A stretch of 50,913 nt of DNA, taken from NCBI GenBank assembly GCA_903893215.1, contig CAITLJ010000050.1:1-50913 (forward strand). Direction: 5' to 3'. The position numbers and the translations under genes were made by a program. The notes under the pieces are model-generated. The model did not search any database. It was not told the DNA's origin and worked only from the letters and a program-made list of their open reading frames with translations. Source of the DNA: an uncultured Ferrovum sp. (GTDB lineage Bacteria; Pseudomonadota; Gammaproteobacteria; Burkholderiales; Ferrovaceae). Shown piece after piece: positions 8,522-18,557 of the stretch. The first letter of the stretch is position 1, and the number at the start of each line of letters is the position of its first letter.

Positions 8522-11104
8522 TTGTCAAGAACTTCGCCCGAAAAGGGCAACCGTCCCGCCACCGCCTCGCTCCGTGCGCAGGACCCCCATCTGGCCCGTG
8601 AGCGCGCCAAGTATCAGGACCCGCTCCCCAGTCGTGAATTCATCCTCTCCCTGGTTGAAGAGGCGGGCGTGCCCGTCGAAGCCAGCGAGCTGCAAGTCCG
8701 TCTCGACATCCTGCCCGACGAGCAGGTTGCCTTCTCCCGCCGCCTTGGCGCGATGGAGCGCGACGGCCAGTTGATGCGCAACCGGCGCAATGCCCTGTGC
8801 ATCCCCAGCAAGCTCGACCTGCTCAAAGCGCGGGTGGAGGGGCATCCTGACGGCTTCGGCTTTGCCGTGCCGGAAGATGGCTCGCCCGACCTGTGGCTCG
8901 GTCCGCGTGAAATGCAGAAAACCCTGCATGGCGACACCGTGCTGTTGCGTGTGGGCGGGGTGGACCGCCGTGGCCGTCGTGAAGGGCATATCACCGAAGT
9001 GCTGGTGCGTGCCAACGTGCGCCTGGTGGCGCGCCTGCACAGCGAGCATGGTGTGCTGTTTGCCGTAGCCGAAAACCGCAAGATCAGCCAGGACATCCTG
9101 GTGGCCCCGGGGCAGGATCTGGGTGCCCAGACCGGTCAGGTGGTGATGGTCGAGTTGCTCAGCCAGCCCAGTCGGCATGCCGAACCGATCGCCAAGGTGG
9201 TCGAAATTGTCGGCAACTACGCCGACCCCGGCATGGAAGTCGAAATTGCGCTGCGCAAGCACGACCTGCCCAACGAATTTCCGGCCGACGCGGCCGCCAT
9301 GGCGCAACGCCTGCCCAAGACCGTGCAGAAGCGTGACCTGGACGGTCGCGTCGATGTGCGCGACCTGCCGCTGGTCACCATCGATGGCGAGACTGCCAAG
9401 GACTTCGACGATGCGGTGTATTGCGCCCCGGAGGGCCGCGGTTTTCGTCTGATGGTGGCCATCGCCGATGTGTCGCATTACGTGCGGCCGGGAGACGCGC
9501 TCGACCGCGAGGCCTATTCGCGCGGCAACAGCGTGTATTTCCCGCGCCGCGTCATCCCCATGCTGCCGGAAGAGCTCTCCAACGGGCTGTGCTCGCTCAA
9601 CCCGCATGTCGACCGCCTGTGCATGGTGTGCGAGATGACGGTCAGCGCCGCTGGCGAGATCGGGCGCTATCGCTTTTATCCGGCGGTAATGCATTCCAAG
9701 GCGCGGCTGACCTACACCGAAGTGGCGCAGTTGCTGGCCACGCCGGTGGCCGAGGTGCCGGAAGGTCGGCGCGACCTGTTGCCGCATCTGCGTATGCTGG
9801 AAAAGGTCTACAAGGCCTTTTTTGAAGCCCGTGAAAAGCGCGGTGCAATCGACTTTGCTACCGTCGAAACGCAAATGCAGTTTGACGCACAGGGCAAGAT
9901 CGACCGCATCGTGCCGGTAGTGCGCAACGACGCCCATCGCCTGATCGAGGAATGCATGCTGGCCGCCAACGTGTGTGCCTCTGACTTCCTTGCCGCACAC
10001 AAGCATCCCACCCTTTACCGCATCCACCCGGGTCCCACCCCCGAAAAACTGGAGGCAGTACGCCAGTTTCTGGGCGAGGTTGGCCTGCATCTTGGGGGCG
10101 GTGATGATCCGCGTGCCCGCGATTACGCCGAACTGATCAATACCATCCAGGGCCGTCCCGATCACGACCTGCTGCAAACCGTGTTGCTGCGTTCGCTGCA
10201 GCAGGCGCGTTACAGCCCCGACAATCTGGGGCACTTTGGCCTGGCCTACGATGCCTATGCGCATTTCACGTCACCCATCCGGCGCTACCCGGACCTGCTG
10301 GTGCATCGCGCGATCCGTGCGGTGCTGGCCGGTCAGGTCTATGCGCCGGGCGTGGCCTGGGCCGAAATCGGCTTGCATTGTTCGGCCACAGAGCGGCGTG
10401 CCGACGAGGCCACCCGTGATGTTGAGCAGTGGCTCAAGGCCTGGTTCATGCGCGATCGCGTGAACGAGGAGTTCGAGGGTACGGTCAGCGCCGTCACCCA
10501 TTTCGGCCTGTTTGTCACGCTCGACGGCATGCACGTCGAGGGTTTGGTCCACATCACCGAGTTGGGGCAGGACTACTACCATCACGATGTGGCGCGCCAC
10601 CAGTTGCTCGGTGAGCGCAGCGGCAAACGCTACCGTCTGGGCGATCGTCTGCGCATCCGTGTGGTGCGCGTCGATCTCGAAACCACCAAAGTCGATTTTG
10701 CACTGGCCGATGGCCCGGTCAGCGCGGGTCCCGGCAAAGCAGCGGCAGGGCAGGGCAGTGCCGCCAAGGGGGTTGGCAAGGCGCGTCCTGTGTCTGCCGC
10801 CGGCGCTGCGCCGGTGATGGCTGCGGACGCACCTGATCCCACGGTCGATGCCCCTTCCGCCAAGCCCAAGCCCAAGCGCGCGCCACGACGCAAGACAGCA
10901 GCCGCTCTGGATGGCACAGGTGACGGTGGTGTCGTGCCAGCCGCCCAGCTTGACCTGATGCCGGCCCACGCCGCTGCCCACGCCGCTGCCCGCGACGAGG
11001 CCAGCCCCGCGGTGGCCGACGGCGAGTCCGCCGCCAAACCGGCGCGCAAGCGCGCGCCGCGTCGCAGCCCCAGGAAGCAGGAGGTCAGCGATGGCCAGGA
11101 TTGA
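8522..11104 (+). CDS. rnr: ribonuclease R
   Basis: RNase R is a processive 3'-5' exoribonuclease that degrades structured RNA and acts in rRNA and tmRNA-linked quality control. The protein follows the family order: an N-terminal winged-helix and cold-shock region ([21 protein letters not shown]), the RNB catalytic domain with [16 protein letters not shown] (Asp metal ligands) and [12 protein letters not shown], then a C-terminal S1 domain ([17 protein letters not shown]). A basic Ala/Pro/Lys/Arg-rich tail of about 130 residues follows ([18 protein letters not shown]). The frame is open further upstream into the tRNA gene, so I chose TTG 8522, which has AAAGGA at 8506-8511 and leaves a normal N terminus; that gives 860 residues. 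It overlaps rlmB by 14 nt, a common pairing. Confidence 0.95.
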   Translation: MSRTSPEKGNRPATASLRAQDPHLARERAKYQDPLPSREFILSLVEEAGVPVEASELQVRLDILPDEQVAFSRRLGAMERDGQLMRNRRNALCIPSKLDLLKARVEGHPDGFGFAVPEDGSPDLWLGPREMQKTLHGDTVLLRVGGVDRRGRREGHITEVLVRANVRLVARLHSEHGVLFAVAENRKISQDILVAPGQDLGAQTGQVVMVELLSQPSRHAEPIAKVVEIVGNYADPGMEVEIALRKHDLPNEFPADAAAMAQRLPKTVQKRDLDGRVDVRDLPLVTIDGETAKDFDDAVYCAPEGRGFRLMVAIADVSHYVRPGDALDREAYSRGNSVYFPRRVIPMLPEELSNGLCSLNPHVDRLCMVCEMTVSAAGEIGRYRFYPAVMHSKARLTYTEVAQLLATPVAEVPEGRRDLLPHLRMLEKVYKAFFEAREKRGAIDFATVETQMQFDAQGKIDRIVPVVRNDAHRLIEECMLAANVCASDFLAAHKHPTLYRIHPGPTPEKLEAVRQFLGEVGLHLGGGDDPRARDYAELINTIQGRPDHDLLQTVLLRSLQQARYSPDNLGHFGLAYDAYAHFTSPIRRYPDLLVHRAIRAVLAGQVYAPGVAWAEIGLHCSATERRADEATRDVEQWLKAWFMRDRVNEEFEGTVSAVTHFGLFVTLDGMHVEGLVHITELGQDYYHHDVARHQLLGERSGKRYRLGDRLRIRVVRVDLETTKVDFALADGPVSAGPGKAAAGQGSAAKGVGKARPVSAAGAAPVMAADAPDPTVDAPSAKPKPKRAPRRKTAAALDGTGDGGVVPAAQLDLMPAHAAAHAAARDEASPAVADGESAAKPARKRAPRRSPRKQEVSDGQD

Positions 11105-11834
11105 TACGCTGATCGGCTTTCATGCCGTGAGCAGCCGTCTGCGTCACCACGCAGCCACCATTGAAGAGATTTATGTCGACCGCACCCGCCAGGATGCGCG
11201 CCTGAAGGATTTGCTGGCGGCAGCCAACGAGCGCGGTGTGCGCGTGCATGCAGTCGAACCCGACCGCCTTGGTGGTCTGGCCGGCGGAGGCCGCCATCAG
11301 GGCGTGGTGGCGCGGGCCGAACCCCTGCCGCAGCTCACCGATCCGGTCGACCTGGTCGATCAGGTCGGTGCCGACCTGCTGCTGCTGGTGCTGGACGGGG
11401 TTCAGGACCCCCACAACCTGGGTGCCTGTCTGCGCGTGGCCGATGCCATGGGCGTGCACGCCGTGGTGGCGCCGCGCGACCGCGCGGTGGCGCTCACCGC
11501 CACCGTACAAAAGGTGGCGTCCGGTGCGGCTGATACCGTGCCTTACATCACGGTGACCAACCTGGCGCGCACCCTGCGGGAACTGCAGGATGCAGGTGTG
11601 CGGGTGGTGGGTACCGATGACGAAGCCACAGCCAGTCTCACCGAGGTGGATGTGGTCGGCCCATTGGCGATCGTGCTGGGGGCCGAAGGGTCCGGCCTGC
11701 GGCGCCTGACCCGCGAAACCTGTGACTGGACCGTGCGCATTCCCATGCTGGGTTCGGTAGAAAGCCTGAATGTGTCGGTGGCAGCTGGCATCTGCCTGTA
11801 TGAAGCGCGCCGCCGTCGCCCGGCACCTGGCTGA
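11091..11834 (+). CDS. rlmB: 23S rRNA (guanosine-2'-O)-methyltransferase RlmB
   Basis: A SPOUT-class SAM-dependent methyltransferase that 2'-O-methylates a guanosine of 23S rRNA (G2251 in E. coli). The 247 residues match the family length. The N-terminal substrate-binding part begins [14 protein letters not shown]. The C-terminal SpoU knot carries [20 protein letters not shown] (motif 1), [14 protein letters not shown] (motif 2) and [18 protein letters not shown] (motif 3). The start lies inside rnr, with GGAGG just upstream (CAGGAGGTCAGCG), so the two are translationally coupled. Confidence 0.96.
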   Translation: MARIDTLIGFHAVSSRLRHHAATIEEIYVDRTRQDARLKDLLAAANERGVRVHAVEPDRLGGLAGGGRHQGVVARAEPLPQLTDPVDLVDQVGADLLLLVLDGVQDPHNLGACLRVADAMGVHAVVAPRDRAVALTATVQKVASGAADTVPYITVTNLARTLRELQDAGVRVVGTDDEATASLTEVDVVGPLAIVLGAEGSGLRRLTRETCDWTVRIPMLGSVESLNVSVAAGICLYEARRRRPAPG

Positions 11835-11858
11835 TCGGCAGCCCCGCGCTCCACGTGC

Positions 11859-11890
11859 GGCACCGGTCTGGACTGGTCCAGGCCGGTGCC
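11859..11890 (+). terminator. hairpin after rlmB, no U-tract
   Basis: GGCACCGG (11859-11866) pairs with CCGGTGCC (11883-11890), and the inner TCTGGA/TCCAGG extends the stem. No T-run follows, so it may be a 3'-end stabiliser or a Rho-dependent end rather than an intrinsic terminator. Confidence 0.4.
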
Positions 11891-11912
11891 GCCGGTGCGC
11901 TGTGCCGATGGC

Positions 11913-11941
11913 TTGATTTGTCGGGGTTTTTACCCCATAAT
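11913..11941 (+). promoter_or_regulatory. sigma-70 promoter of rpsF operon
   Basis: -35 TTGATT (11913-11918), a 17-bp spacer, and -10 CATAAT (11936-11941) lie about 108 nt before rpsF. The spacer holds the small palindrome GGGG-TTTTTA-CCCC. The long leader could host ribosomal-protein feedback control, but no specific site is evident. Confidence 0.65.
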
Positions 11942-12048
11942 CGTTGGTTACCTCAACCCTTGCCTGCCCGGTTCGCATGCCGACAGGCGCGTCTGCTGGC
12001 CATTTGCATTGTTCGAGTGGCCTCCCGGACACCCCACAAGGAGATTCC

Positions 12049-12426
12049 ATGCGTCATTACGAAATCGTATTCATCGTTCACCCGGATCAGAGCGAGCAGG
12101 TGCCCGCCATGATCGAACGCTATCGCACCATGGTGTCGAACGGCGCCGGCGTGATCCACCGTCTGGAAGACTGGGGCCGTCGCCAACTGGCTTACCCGAT
12201 CCAGAAAGTGCACAAGGCCCACTACGTGCTGCTCAACATCGAATGCGAAACCGCGGTGCTGAACGAGCTCGAAAACGCGTTCCGCTTCAACGACGCCGTG
12301 CTGCGCCACCTGACGGTCAAGATGGACGCCGCAGTGGTCACCCCGTCGGCCATGATGCGTGAAGAGAAGAAGGCCCCGCGTCCGGAAGGTGCAGGTCCTG
12401 CCGTGGAAGCTGTTCCGGCCGTTTGA
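12049..12426 (+). CDS. rpsF: 30S ribosomal protein S6
   Basis: S6 binds 16S rRNA as a heterodimer with S18, which is encoded two genes downstream. It starts [19 protein letters not shown], typical of S6, and contains [14 protein letters not shown] and [10 protein letters not shown]. The start is ATG 12049, with AAGGAG at 12038-12043. The 125 residues include a C-terminal extension rich in Lys, Glu, Pro and Ala, usual in betaproteobacteria. It is the first gene of the rpsF-priB-rpsR-rplI operon. Confidence 0.97.
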   Translation: MRHYEIVFIVHPDQSEQVPAMIERYRTMVSNGAGVIHRLEDWGRRQLAYPIQKVHKAHYVLLNIECETAVLNELENAFRFNDAVLRHLTVKMDAAVVTPSAMMREEKKAPRPEGAGPAVEAVPAV

Positions 12427-12725
12427 GTCGTAACGAAGTCCTTTTGAGTGGACGCGTCACCCACCTCGAACCCCTGCGTTACACCCCCGCCGGCATTCCG
12501 CTGTTGTCCTTTTCCCTGCTGCATGCATCGCAGCAGATGGAAGCACAGCACGAGCGTACGGTGCACCTTGACCAACCGGTCGTGGTGATCGGGGAACTGG
12601 CCCGCGAAATGGCGGCCCTTACGCAGGACCAGCCGGTGCTGGTGAAAGGATTCCTGGCGCGTCGCAGTGTGAAGAGTGCGTTGGTTGTGTTGCATGCAAC
12701 CGCCTACAAGACAGATCTGGAGTAA
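12423..12725 (+). CDS. priB: primosomal replication protein N
   Basis: PriB is an OB-fold single-strand DNA-binding protein that helps PriA reload the replicative helicase at stalled forks. The 100 residues include [20 protein letters not shown] and [15 protein letters not shown], typical of the family. It starts at TTG 12423, overlapping the rpsF stop, so it depends on translational coupling. The next gene, rpsR, overlaps its stop by 1 nt. PriB between S6 and S18 is the usual arrangement; dnaB follows the operon. Confidence 0.93.
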   Translation: MSRNEVLLSGRVTHLEPLRYTPAGIPLLSFSLLHASQQMEAQHERTVHLDQPVVVIGELAREMAALTQDQPVLVKGFLARRSVKSALVVLHATAYKTDLE

Positions 12726-13006
12726 TGACAATGCCGCGTCCCATGCGCAAGAAAGACCCCAAGAAAGACAACCGTCGCAACAGCGGCGGCATGTTCCGTC
12801 GCCGCAAGTTCTGCAAGTTCACCGCCGAGAAGATCGAGTGGGTTGACTACAAGGACATCGAAATCCTGAAGGATTTCGTCAATGAGAACGGCAAGATCAT
12901 CCCGGCCCGGATCACCGGCACCAAGGCCCTGTACCAGCGTCAGCTGGGCACCGCCATCAAGCGCGCCCGTTTCCTGGCGCTGCTTACCTACACCGACCTG
13001 CACTGA
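12725..13006 (+). CDS. rpsR: 30S ribosomal protein S18
   Basis: S18 partners S6 on the 30S platform. The basic N terminus is followed by [20 protein letters not shown] and [10 protein letters not shown], then [20 protein letters not shown] near the C terminus. It has 93 residues from ATG 12725, which overlaps the priB stop (TAATG); ATG 12731 is an alternative two codons in. Confidence 0.97.
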   Translation: MTMPRPMRKKDPKKDNRRNSGGMFRRRKFCKFTAEKIEWVDYKDIEILKDFVNENGKIIPARITGTKALYQRQLGTAIKRARFLALLTYTDLH

Positions 13007-13017
13007 GGAGTACGACC

Positions 13018-13470
13018 ATGGAAATCATCCTGATGGAAAAAGTGGTCAACCTGGGTCAGCTGGGTGACATCGTCAAGGTAAAGGACGGTTACGCCCGTAA
13101 CTTCCTGATCCCGCAAGGCAAGGCCAAGCGCGCAACCACGGCCAACAAGGCCCAGTTTGAGGCCCGTCGTGCCGAACTCGAAGCCCAGCAGGGTGAGCTG
13201 CTGGCCCAGGCGCAAGCTCGTGCTGCCAAGCTGGAAGGTCTGGTGTTGACCATCACCCAGAAGGCGGGTGTGGACGGCCGCCTGTTCGGCTCGGTTGGCA
13301 ACAACGACGTGGTCGAAGCCCTGGCGGCCCAGGGCATCACTGCCGCCAAGACCGAAGTGCGTCTGCCCAACGGTCCGCTGAAGATCGTCGGTGAGCACCA
13401 GGTCACCCTGGCGCTGCATACCGATGTGATCGCCACGCTGACCATCGCTGTGGCCGGCACCACGGCCTGA
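13018..13470 (+). CDS. rplI: 50S ribosomal protein L9
   Basis: L9 binds 23S rRNA near the L1 stalk and affects frame maintenance. It opens [19 protein letters not shown] and continues [20 protein letters not shown], the conserved N-terminal RNA-binding domain. An Ala/Glu/Gln-rich connecting helix leads to a C-terminal domain with [16 protein letters not shown]. Its 150 residues are the full family length. GAGGAG lies about 8 nt before the ATG. It is the last gene of the operon. Confidence 0.97.
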   Translation: MEIILMEKVVNLGQLGDIVKVKDGYARNFLIPQGKAKRATTANKAQFEARRAELEAQQGELLAQAQARAAKLEGLVLTITQKAGVDGRLFGSVGNNDVVEALAAQGITAAKTEVRLPNGPLKIVGEHQVTLALHTDVIATLTIAVAGTTA

Positions 13471-13529
13471 TTGTCTGGTCCGGCAAGCTGCGCGCAACAG
13501 CGCGCGGCACACCGGCAAGGCGTAGAATG

Positions 13530-13558
13530 CGGGAAGCGTGACTGCTTCCCGTTTTTTT
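13530..13558 (+). terminator. Rho-independent terminator of rpsF operon
   Basis: An 8-bp perfect stem CGGGAAGC (13530-13537) / GCTTCCCG (13544-13551) with a 6-nt loop is followed by seven T (13552-13558). It is 60 nt past rplI. Confidence 0.92.
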
Positions 13559-13612
13559 CGTCCCTACCCCTGTGAACGCCACACCGCGCATCACACTTCG
13601 CTGACACCCGAT

Positions 13613-14998
13613 ATGCCCAATGATCCTGGCCTGGATGCCATCCGGTTGCCGCCGCATTCCATTGAAGCAGAGCAGGCGGTGCTTGGCGGCCTGCTGCTCG
13701 ATAACGGCGCCTGGGACAAGATTGCCGCCGTCGTCTATGCGCACGATTTTTACCGCGAAGACCATCGGCGCATCTTTGCCGCCATCATGGCGCAACTGGA
13801 GGCCAGCCAGCCGGCCGACGCCCTGACCGTCGCTGAAGCGCTGCGCCAGACCGGCAGTCTGGAAGCCATCGGCGGCATGGGTTATCTGGCCATGCTGACC
13901 CAGGCCATGCCCAGCGCGGCCAACATCCGCCGCTATGCCGACATCATCCGCGAGCGTTCGCTGATGCGCAGCCTGGCCCAGGTGGGTACCGAAATTGCCG
14001 ACAGCGCCTACAGTCCGGCCGGCCGCGACGCGCGCGCACTGCTCGACGAGGCCGAGGCCAAGGTATTCAAGATTGCCGAATCCGGGGCGCGCTCGCAGGG
14101 CGGCTTTCAGCAATTGCAGCCGGTGCTGAAGCAGGTGGTCGAACGGATCGACATGCTGTACGCCCGGGACAACCCCGATGATGTCACTGGCGTACCCACC
14201 GGTTTCTCGGACCTTGACAGCATGACGTCCGGCCTGCAGCCAGGCGACCTGGTGATCGTGGCGGGCCGTCCATCGATGGGCAAGACCGCCTTCTCGCTGA
14301 ACATCGCCGAACACGTCGGTCTGGAAAAGGGCCTGCCCACCGCGGTGTTCTCGATGGAAATGGGCGCCACCCAGCTGGCCATGCGTCTGCTGGGCTCGGT
14401 GGGCCGGCTGGACCAGCACCGCATGCGTACCGGTCGTCTTGACAAGGACGACTGGCAGCGTCTTACCGCGGCCTTGGGTCGCCTGTCCGATGCGCCCATC
14501 CACATCGACGAAACACCGGCACTCAACCCGCTTGACCTGCGTGCGCGCACGCGCCGACTGCATCGTCAGTACGGCGGCCTGGGGTTGGTGGTGGTCGATT
14601 ACCTGCAGCTGATGACTTCGGCCACCGGGTCCGGTGAAAACCGCGCTACCGAAATTTCCGAAATCTCGCGCTCGCTCAAGGCGCTGGCCAAGGAACTGCA
14701 GGTGCCGGTGATTGCGCTCTCGCAGCTCAACCGCTCGCTGGAACAGCGCCCCAACAAGCGCCCGGTGATGTCGGACTTGCGCGAATCGGGCGCGATCGAG
14801 CAGGACGCAGACGTGATCCTGTTCATCTATCGCGACGAGGTCTACAACCAGGACAGCCCCGACAAAGGCACTGCCGAGATCATCATCGGCAAGCAACGGA
14901 ATGGTCCGATCGGCACCGTGCGCCTTACCTTCCTGGGCATGCATACCCGCTTTGCTAATTTTTCTGGCACCGGCCGCTATGGTCAGGATGAGTACTGA
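13613..14998 (+). CDS. dnaB: replicative DNA helicase DnaB
   Basis: DnaB is the hexameric 5'-3' helicase that unwinds the replication fork. The N-terminal domain starts PNDPGLDAIRLPPHSIEAEQ. The RecA-like C-terminal domain has Walker A VAGRPSMGKTAFSLNIA, Walker B LVVVDYLQLM, and VIALSQLNRSLEQR followed by MSDLRESGAIEQDADVILF. The frame is open to 13538, but I chose ATG 13613 because it matches the family N terminus and clears the terminator; that gives 461 residues. No strong ribosome site is visible before it. Its stop overlaps the alr ATG (TGATG). Confidence 0.96.
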   Translation: MPNDPGLDAIRLPPHSIEAEQAVLGGLLLDNGAWDKIAAVVYAHDFYREDHRRIFAAIMAQLEASQPADALTVAEALRQTGSLEAIGGMGYLAMLTQAMPSAANIRRYADIIRERSLMRSLAQVGTEIADSAYSPAGRDARALLDEAEAKVFKIAESGARSQGGFQQLQPVLKQVVERIDMLYARDNPDDVTGVPTGFSDLDSMTSGLQPGDLVIVAGRPSMGKTAFSLNIAEHVGLEKGLPTAVFSMEMGATQLAMRLLGSVGRLDQHRMRTGRLDKDDWQRLTAALGRLSDAPIHIDETPALNPLDLRARTRRLHRQYGGLGLVVVDYLQLMTSATGSGENRATEISEISRSLKALAKELQVPVIALSQLNRSLEQRPNKRPVMSDLRESGAIEQDADVILFIYRDEVYNQDSPDKGTAEIIIGKQRNGPIGTVRLTFLGMHTRFANFSGTGRYGQDEY

Positions 14999-16113
14999 TG
15001 CCGCGTCCCCTGGTGGCAGAAGTCGACCTGGGCGCCCTGCGCCACAACCTGCAGCGCGTGCGCGACCTGGCCCCCAACGCAAAAGTGCTGGCGGTGGTCA
15101 AGGCCAATGCCTATGGCCATGGCATGGAAGCCTGCGCGCTGGCGCTGGAGAGCGATGGTTACGCCCTGCTCAGTCTGGACGAAGCGCGCACCCTGCGTGA
15201 ACTGGGCGTGACCAGGCCGATCCTGCTGCTGGAAGGCCTGTTCGGGCCGGAAGACCTGAAAGGCCTGCGCGAAACCCGTGCCATGCCGGTCATCCACCAC
15301 CAGGAACAGTTGCGCATGTTGGAAATGAGCGACCTGCCGCCGCCAGGCCGCGTCTTTCTCAAGGTAGATTCCGGCATGCACCGTCTGGGCTTTGCGCCCG
15401 CCGACGCGGCCGATGCCCTGCGCCGTCTGCAGCAGGTGCAGGGGATCAGCGAGATCGTGCTGATGAGTCACTATGCCTGTGCCGACGAGCCCGATGGCAC
15501 CCGCGAAGCGGTGCGTCGCATGGAAGAGTTGCGCGGCTGGCAGGCCGGACTGGCAATCCTGCCCAGCAGTTTTGGCAACTCGGCGGCCCTGCTCGCCGGG
15601 CAGGCGTTCGGTCGCGGTCGCGCCGTACCGGTGGGGGATTGGGTGCGCCCCGGCATCATGCTGTACGGTGCCAGCCCGATGGCCGGCATCAGCGCCGCCA
15701 GCCTAGATCTGAAGCCGGTGATGCGCTTGCGCTCACAATTGATCTCGGTGCGCCAGGTGGCGGCCGGGGAGGGCATCGGCTATGGCGCCACCTTTCGCAG
15801 CGACACGCCGATCCGCATCGGCATCGTGGCCTGTGGCTATGCCGACGGCTATCCGCGTCACGCGCCCACCGGCACGCCGGTGCAGGTGGCGGGTCGTATC
15901 ACGCGCCTGCTTGGCCGGGTGTCAATGGACATGTTGTGCGTCGACCTGACGGCCATTGCCGAGGCTCAGGTGGGGGCGCCAGTGGAACTGTTTGGTCCGG
16001 ACCTGCCAGTGGATGAAATCGCCCTGGCGGCCGGCACCATTCCCTACGAAATCCTGACCGGCATCGCCCGCCGGGTGCCAGTCACCCTGATCGGCGACCA
16101 CGGAAGCACCTGA
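14998..16113 (+). CDS. alr: alanine racemase
   Basis: A PLP enzyme converting L-alanine to D-alanine for peptidoglycan. The PLP-lysine motif AVVKANAYGHGMEA is near residue 35, the Tyr-bearing motif GIGYGATFRSD is around residue 260, and GRVSMDMLCVDLT is near residue 305. The 371 residues match the family. The start overlaps the dnaB stop, and radA follows 3 nt after its own stop, so dnaB-alr-radA is probably one transcript. Whether this is the housekeeping or the catabolic (DadX) copy cannot be told from the sequence; the context fits Alr. Confidence 0.96.
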   Translation: MPRPLVAEVDLGALRHNLQRVRDLAPNAKVLAVVKANAYGHGMEACALALESDGYALLSLDEARTLRELGVTRPILLLEGLFGPEDLKGLRETRAMPVIHHQEQLRMLEMSDLPPPGRVFLKVDSGMHRLGFAPADAADALRRLQQVQGISEIVLMSHYACADEPDGTREAVRRMEELRGWQAGLAILPSSFGNSAALLAGQAFGRGRAVPVGDWVRPGIMLYGASPMAGISAASLDLKPVMRLRSQLISVRQVAAGEGIGYGATFRSDTPIRIGIVACGYADGYPRHAPTGTPVQVAGRITRLLGRVSMDMLCVDLTAIAEAQVGAPVELFGPDLPVDEIALAAGTIPYEILTGIARRVPVTLIGDHGST

Positions 16114-16116
16114 GCC

Positions 16117-17487
16117 ATGGCCAAGGCAAAAACCCTCCATGCCTGCACCGAGTGCGGCGGCACCAGTCCCAAGTGGCAGGGCCAGTGTCCGCATTGCAGT
16201 GTGTGGAACACTCTGGTCGAGACGGTGGTGAGCAGTGGCAGCGCAGCCGCCGCCGAAAACCGCTTTGCCGGGTTGACCGCCGCGCGCGCCGTGATCACGC
16301 TCGATCAGGTGAGCGCCGAAGACATTGCGCGGATTCCCTCCGGTCTGCCCGAATTTGATCGCGTGCTTGGCGGCGGCTTTGTCCCCGGCAGCGTGGTGCT
16401 GCTTGGCGGCGATCCTGGCATCGGCAAATCCACCTTGCTGTTGCAGGCCCTGCAGAGCGTGAGTGCCGTCAGCGACGTGCTGTACGTGACCGGCGAGGAA
16501 TCCCCTGAGCAGGTGGCGGCGCGCGCGCGCCGCCTCAGGGTGGATGGGCGGCGAATTCCGCTGCTGGCCGAGATCTCGCTCGAGAAGATCATCGACACCC
16601 TGCGCACGAACAAGCCCACCATCGCGATCATCGATTCCATCCAGACCCTATACAGCGAGGCGCTGAGCGCGGCACCGGGTAGCGTGTCGCAGGTGCGTGA
16701 ATGTGCAGCGCAGCTTACGCGCATGGCCAAGGCGGGCGGGCCGGCCATCGTCCTGGTCGGTCATGTCACCAAGGAAGGTGCGATCGCCGGGCCGCGCGTG
16801 CTGGAGCACATTGTCGATACCGTGCTGTATTTTGAGGGAGACAGCGGCTCCAGTTTTCGCCTGGTGCGCGCTATCAAGAACCGCTTCGGCGCTGTCAACG
16901 AAATTGGTGTGTTTGCAATGACCGAAAGTGGCCTGCGCGAGGTTTCCAATCCCTCCGCACTGTTCCTGTCGCATACCGGCGACCCGGTGCCGGGTTCCTG
17001 CGTGACGGTTACCCAGGAAGGCACCCGTCCGCTGGCGGTAGAGATTCAGGCCCTGCTCGATGAAGCGCATGCGCCCAATCCAAAAAGGCTCACCGTGGGT
17101 CTGGAAACCAACCGGCTGGCCATGCTGTTGGCGGTGCTGCACCGGCACGCGGGAGTGGCATGCTTTGATCAGGACGTGTTCGTCAATGCCGTGGCCGGCG
17201 TGAAGATTGCCGAACCGGCAGCCGACCTGGCGGTGCTGTTGGCGATGGTATCCAGCCTGCGCGGCAAGCCGCTGCCCGCCAAGATGGTGGTGTTTGGCGA
17301 GGTGGGGCTGGCGGGCGAGGTGCGCCCGGTACAGCGCGGCCAGGAACGCTTGCGCGAAGCGGCCAAGCTGGGCTTTACGCGCGCCCTGGTGCCGCGCGCC
17401 AACATCACCCGGCAGGGCGTGGAAGGCATCGAAGTCATCGCAATTGACCGGGTGGAGCAGGCAGTGCAGTGGCTGCGCGAGCACTGA
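16117..17487 (+). CDS. radA: DNA repair protein RadA
   Basis: RadA (Sms) is a RecA-like ATPase that promotes branch migration during recombinational repair. In order: an N-terminal zinc finger CTECGGTSPKWQGQCPHC, Walker A LLGGDPGIGKSTLLLQ, the RadA signature KNRFGAVNEIGVF, and a C-terminal Lon-protease-like domain containing LPAKMVVFGEVGLAGEVRPV. The 456 residues are the normal length, with all motifs present. Confidence 0.97.
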   Translation: MAKAKTLHACTECGGTSPKWQGQCPHCSVWNTLVETVVSSGSAAAAENRFAGLTAARAVITLDQVSAEDIARIPSGLPEFDRVLGGGFVPGSVVLLGGDPGIGKSTLLLQALQSVSAVSDVLYVTGEESPEQVAARARRLRVDGRRIPLLAEISLEKIIDTLRTNKPTIAIIDSIQTLYSEALSAAPGSVSQVRECAAQLTRMAKAGGPAIVLVGHVTKEGAIAGPRVLEHIVDTVLYFEGDSGSSFRLVRAIKNRFGAVNEIGVFAMTESGLREVSNPSALFLSHTGDPVPGSCVTVTQEGTRPLAVEIQALLDEAHAPNPKRLTVGLETNRLAMLLAVLHRHAGVACFDQDVFVNAVAGVKIAEPAADLAVLLAMVSSLRGKPLPAKMVVFGEVGLAGEVRPVQRGQERLREAAKLGFTRALVPRANITRQGVEGIEVIAIDRVEQAVQWLREH

Positions 17488-17606
17488 CGGATCAGTGATT
17501 GAAAATACAGAATCAATATTGGTGAGTTATTCTTAAAAAGGTTAATTCCGTGCTGTTTGGGGTATCCTTTACTCCATAAAATAGGCCGGAAGGGTGCCGC
17601 ACGTTC

Positions 17607-18557
17607 ATGTATGCTCAATCAAGCGATCTGCTGCCCCAGTTTTTCCTGGCCAATTCGGTCATGTCGGGTGGCTTCGGGGCGGTCATGTTGGGGCTTGGCC
17701 TGCATCGCGGCAGTCTGGCCGATCGGCTCTGGCTGGCTGGTTGCGCATTCGCCTGCGCCGCGGGGGTAGTCCAGTTTCTGCTGCCCAGCTTGGCGCCGGC
17801 TGTGTTGCGCAGCGGTTTGATTGCGGCCTGGCTGACCTGCTTCACCCTGTCGCACTGGCGCCGCGCTGGCTGGTCAGTTAGCCCGGTTGCAGCATTCATG
17901 TTGCCAGCGCTGGCGGGTTTGGGCTTCGGCTTTTTTTGGCCTGGCCGGATCCACTTGCCCAACCAGGGTCTGGTGGCCTTCAATGTGCTGTGCCTGCTGG
18001 CAAGCACTGCGGCCCTGCGTCGTCTTGATGTCCGTTTCAACCGTCGGTCCTGGCGGCTTCTGCGTTGGACGCTGCTGCTCAAGCTCGCCGTTGCGCTAAT
18101 TGCGTTGATCTCCATGTCGGCCCCCACCTCGGCAGCTTTATCCAGAGCAGTGCCTCTGTTCCTGCTGGCGCAGGTCATCCTGAATCCCCTCATCAATGTA
18201 TTTTTTCTGTATGCCTGGCTGCAAGAGCGTTGGTTAATGATCAAGCCGCAAGCCAGTCCAGTCGCGGATCAGGCGCAGTCCGTGTTGCAACGGTCATCCG
18301 GAAGCGCCACTGTGGCGGAGGCGGCCGCCGGGCTGGTTCATCGTCACGCCGGGCAAGCCCTTGCCCTGATGAGCGAGGGAGAGCTGGCGGTACTGCGAAA
18401 GAACCTTGAAACACTCGAGCAGCAACTGCCGTGTGCCGGGCCAGATCAAGTGGGCAGTGATCTGCGGCCCGATCTTGTGCAGTTGCAGGAAGACCTGCGT
18501 CGACTCCAGCAGATCCTGCAAGGCACCGAACGCATGCTCAGGGCACCCGACCGGTGA
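17607..18557 (+). CDS. membrane protein with DHp-like tail, no ATPase domain
   Basis: A 316-residue protein with about 7 hydrophobic segments filling residues 10-210, then a cytoplasmic tail of about 100 residues. The tail looks like a two-helix dimerisation and phosphotransfer (DHp) domain: GLVHRHAGQALALMSEGEL (His at 245 and 247) lines up with the H-boxes of the two next genes, and a second helix (LVQLQEDLRRLQQIL) follows. It ends there, with no HATPase domain. The next gene overlaps it by 4 nt (GTGA). It could be a phosphorylatable sensor that needs a kinase in trans, or merely a scaffold. No characterised family recognised. The 119-bp gap before it is AT-rich and probably carries the promoter, but I could not fix one. 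Confidence 0.75.
   Translation: MYAQSSDLLPQFFLANSVMSGGFGAVMLGLGLHRGSLADRLWLAGCAFACAAGVVQFLLPSLAPAVLRSGLIAAWLTCFTLSHWRRAGWSVSPVAAFMLPALAGLGFGFFWPGRIHLPNQGLVAFNVLCLLASTAALRRLDVRFNRRSWRLLRWTLLLKLAVALIALISMSAPTSAALSRAVPLFLLAQVILNPLINVFFLYAWLQERWLMIKPQASPVADQAQSVLQRSSGSATVAEAAAGLVHRHAGQALALMSEGELAVLRKNLETLEQQLPCAGPDQVGSDLRPDLVQLQEDLRRLQQILQGTERMLRAPDR

Noticed and set aside
8525-10264. 579-residue minus-strand frame
   Set aside because: Shadow of rnr; composition rich in His, Gln and Arg without domains.
13403-15082. 559-residue minus-strand frame
   Set aside because: Shadow of dnaB; no ribosome site or motif.
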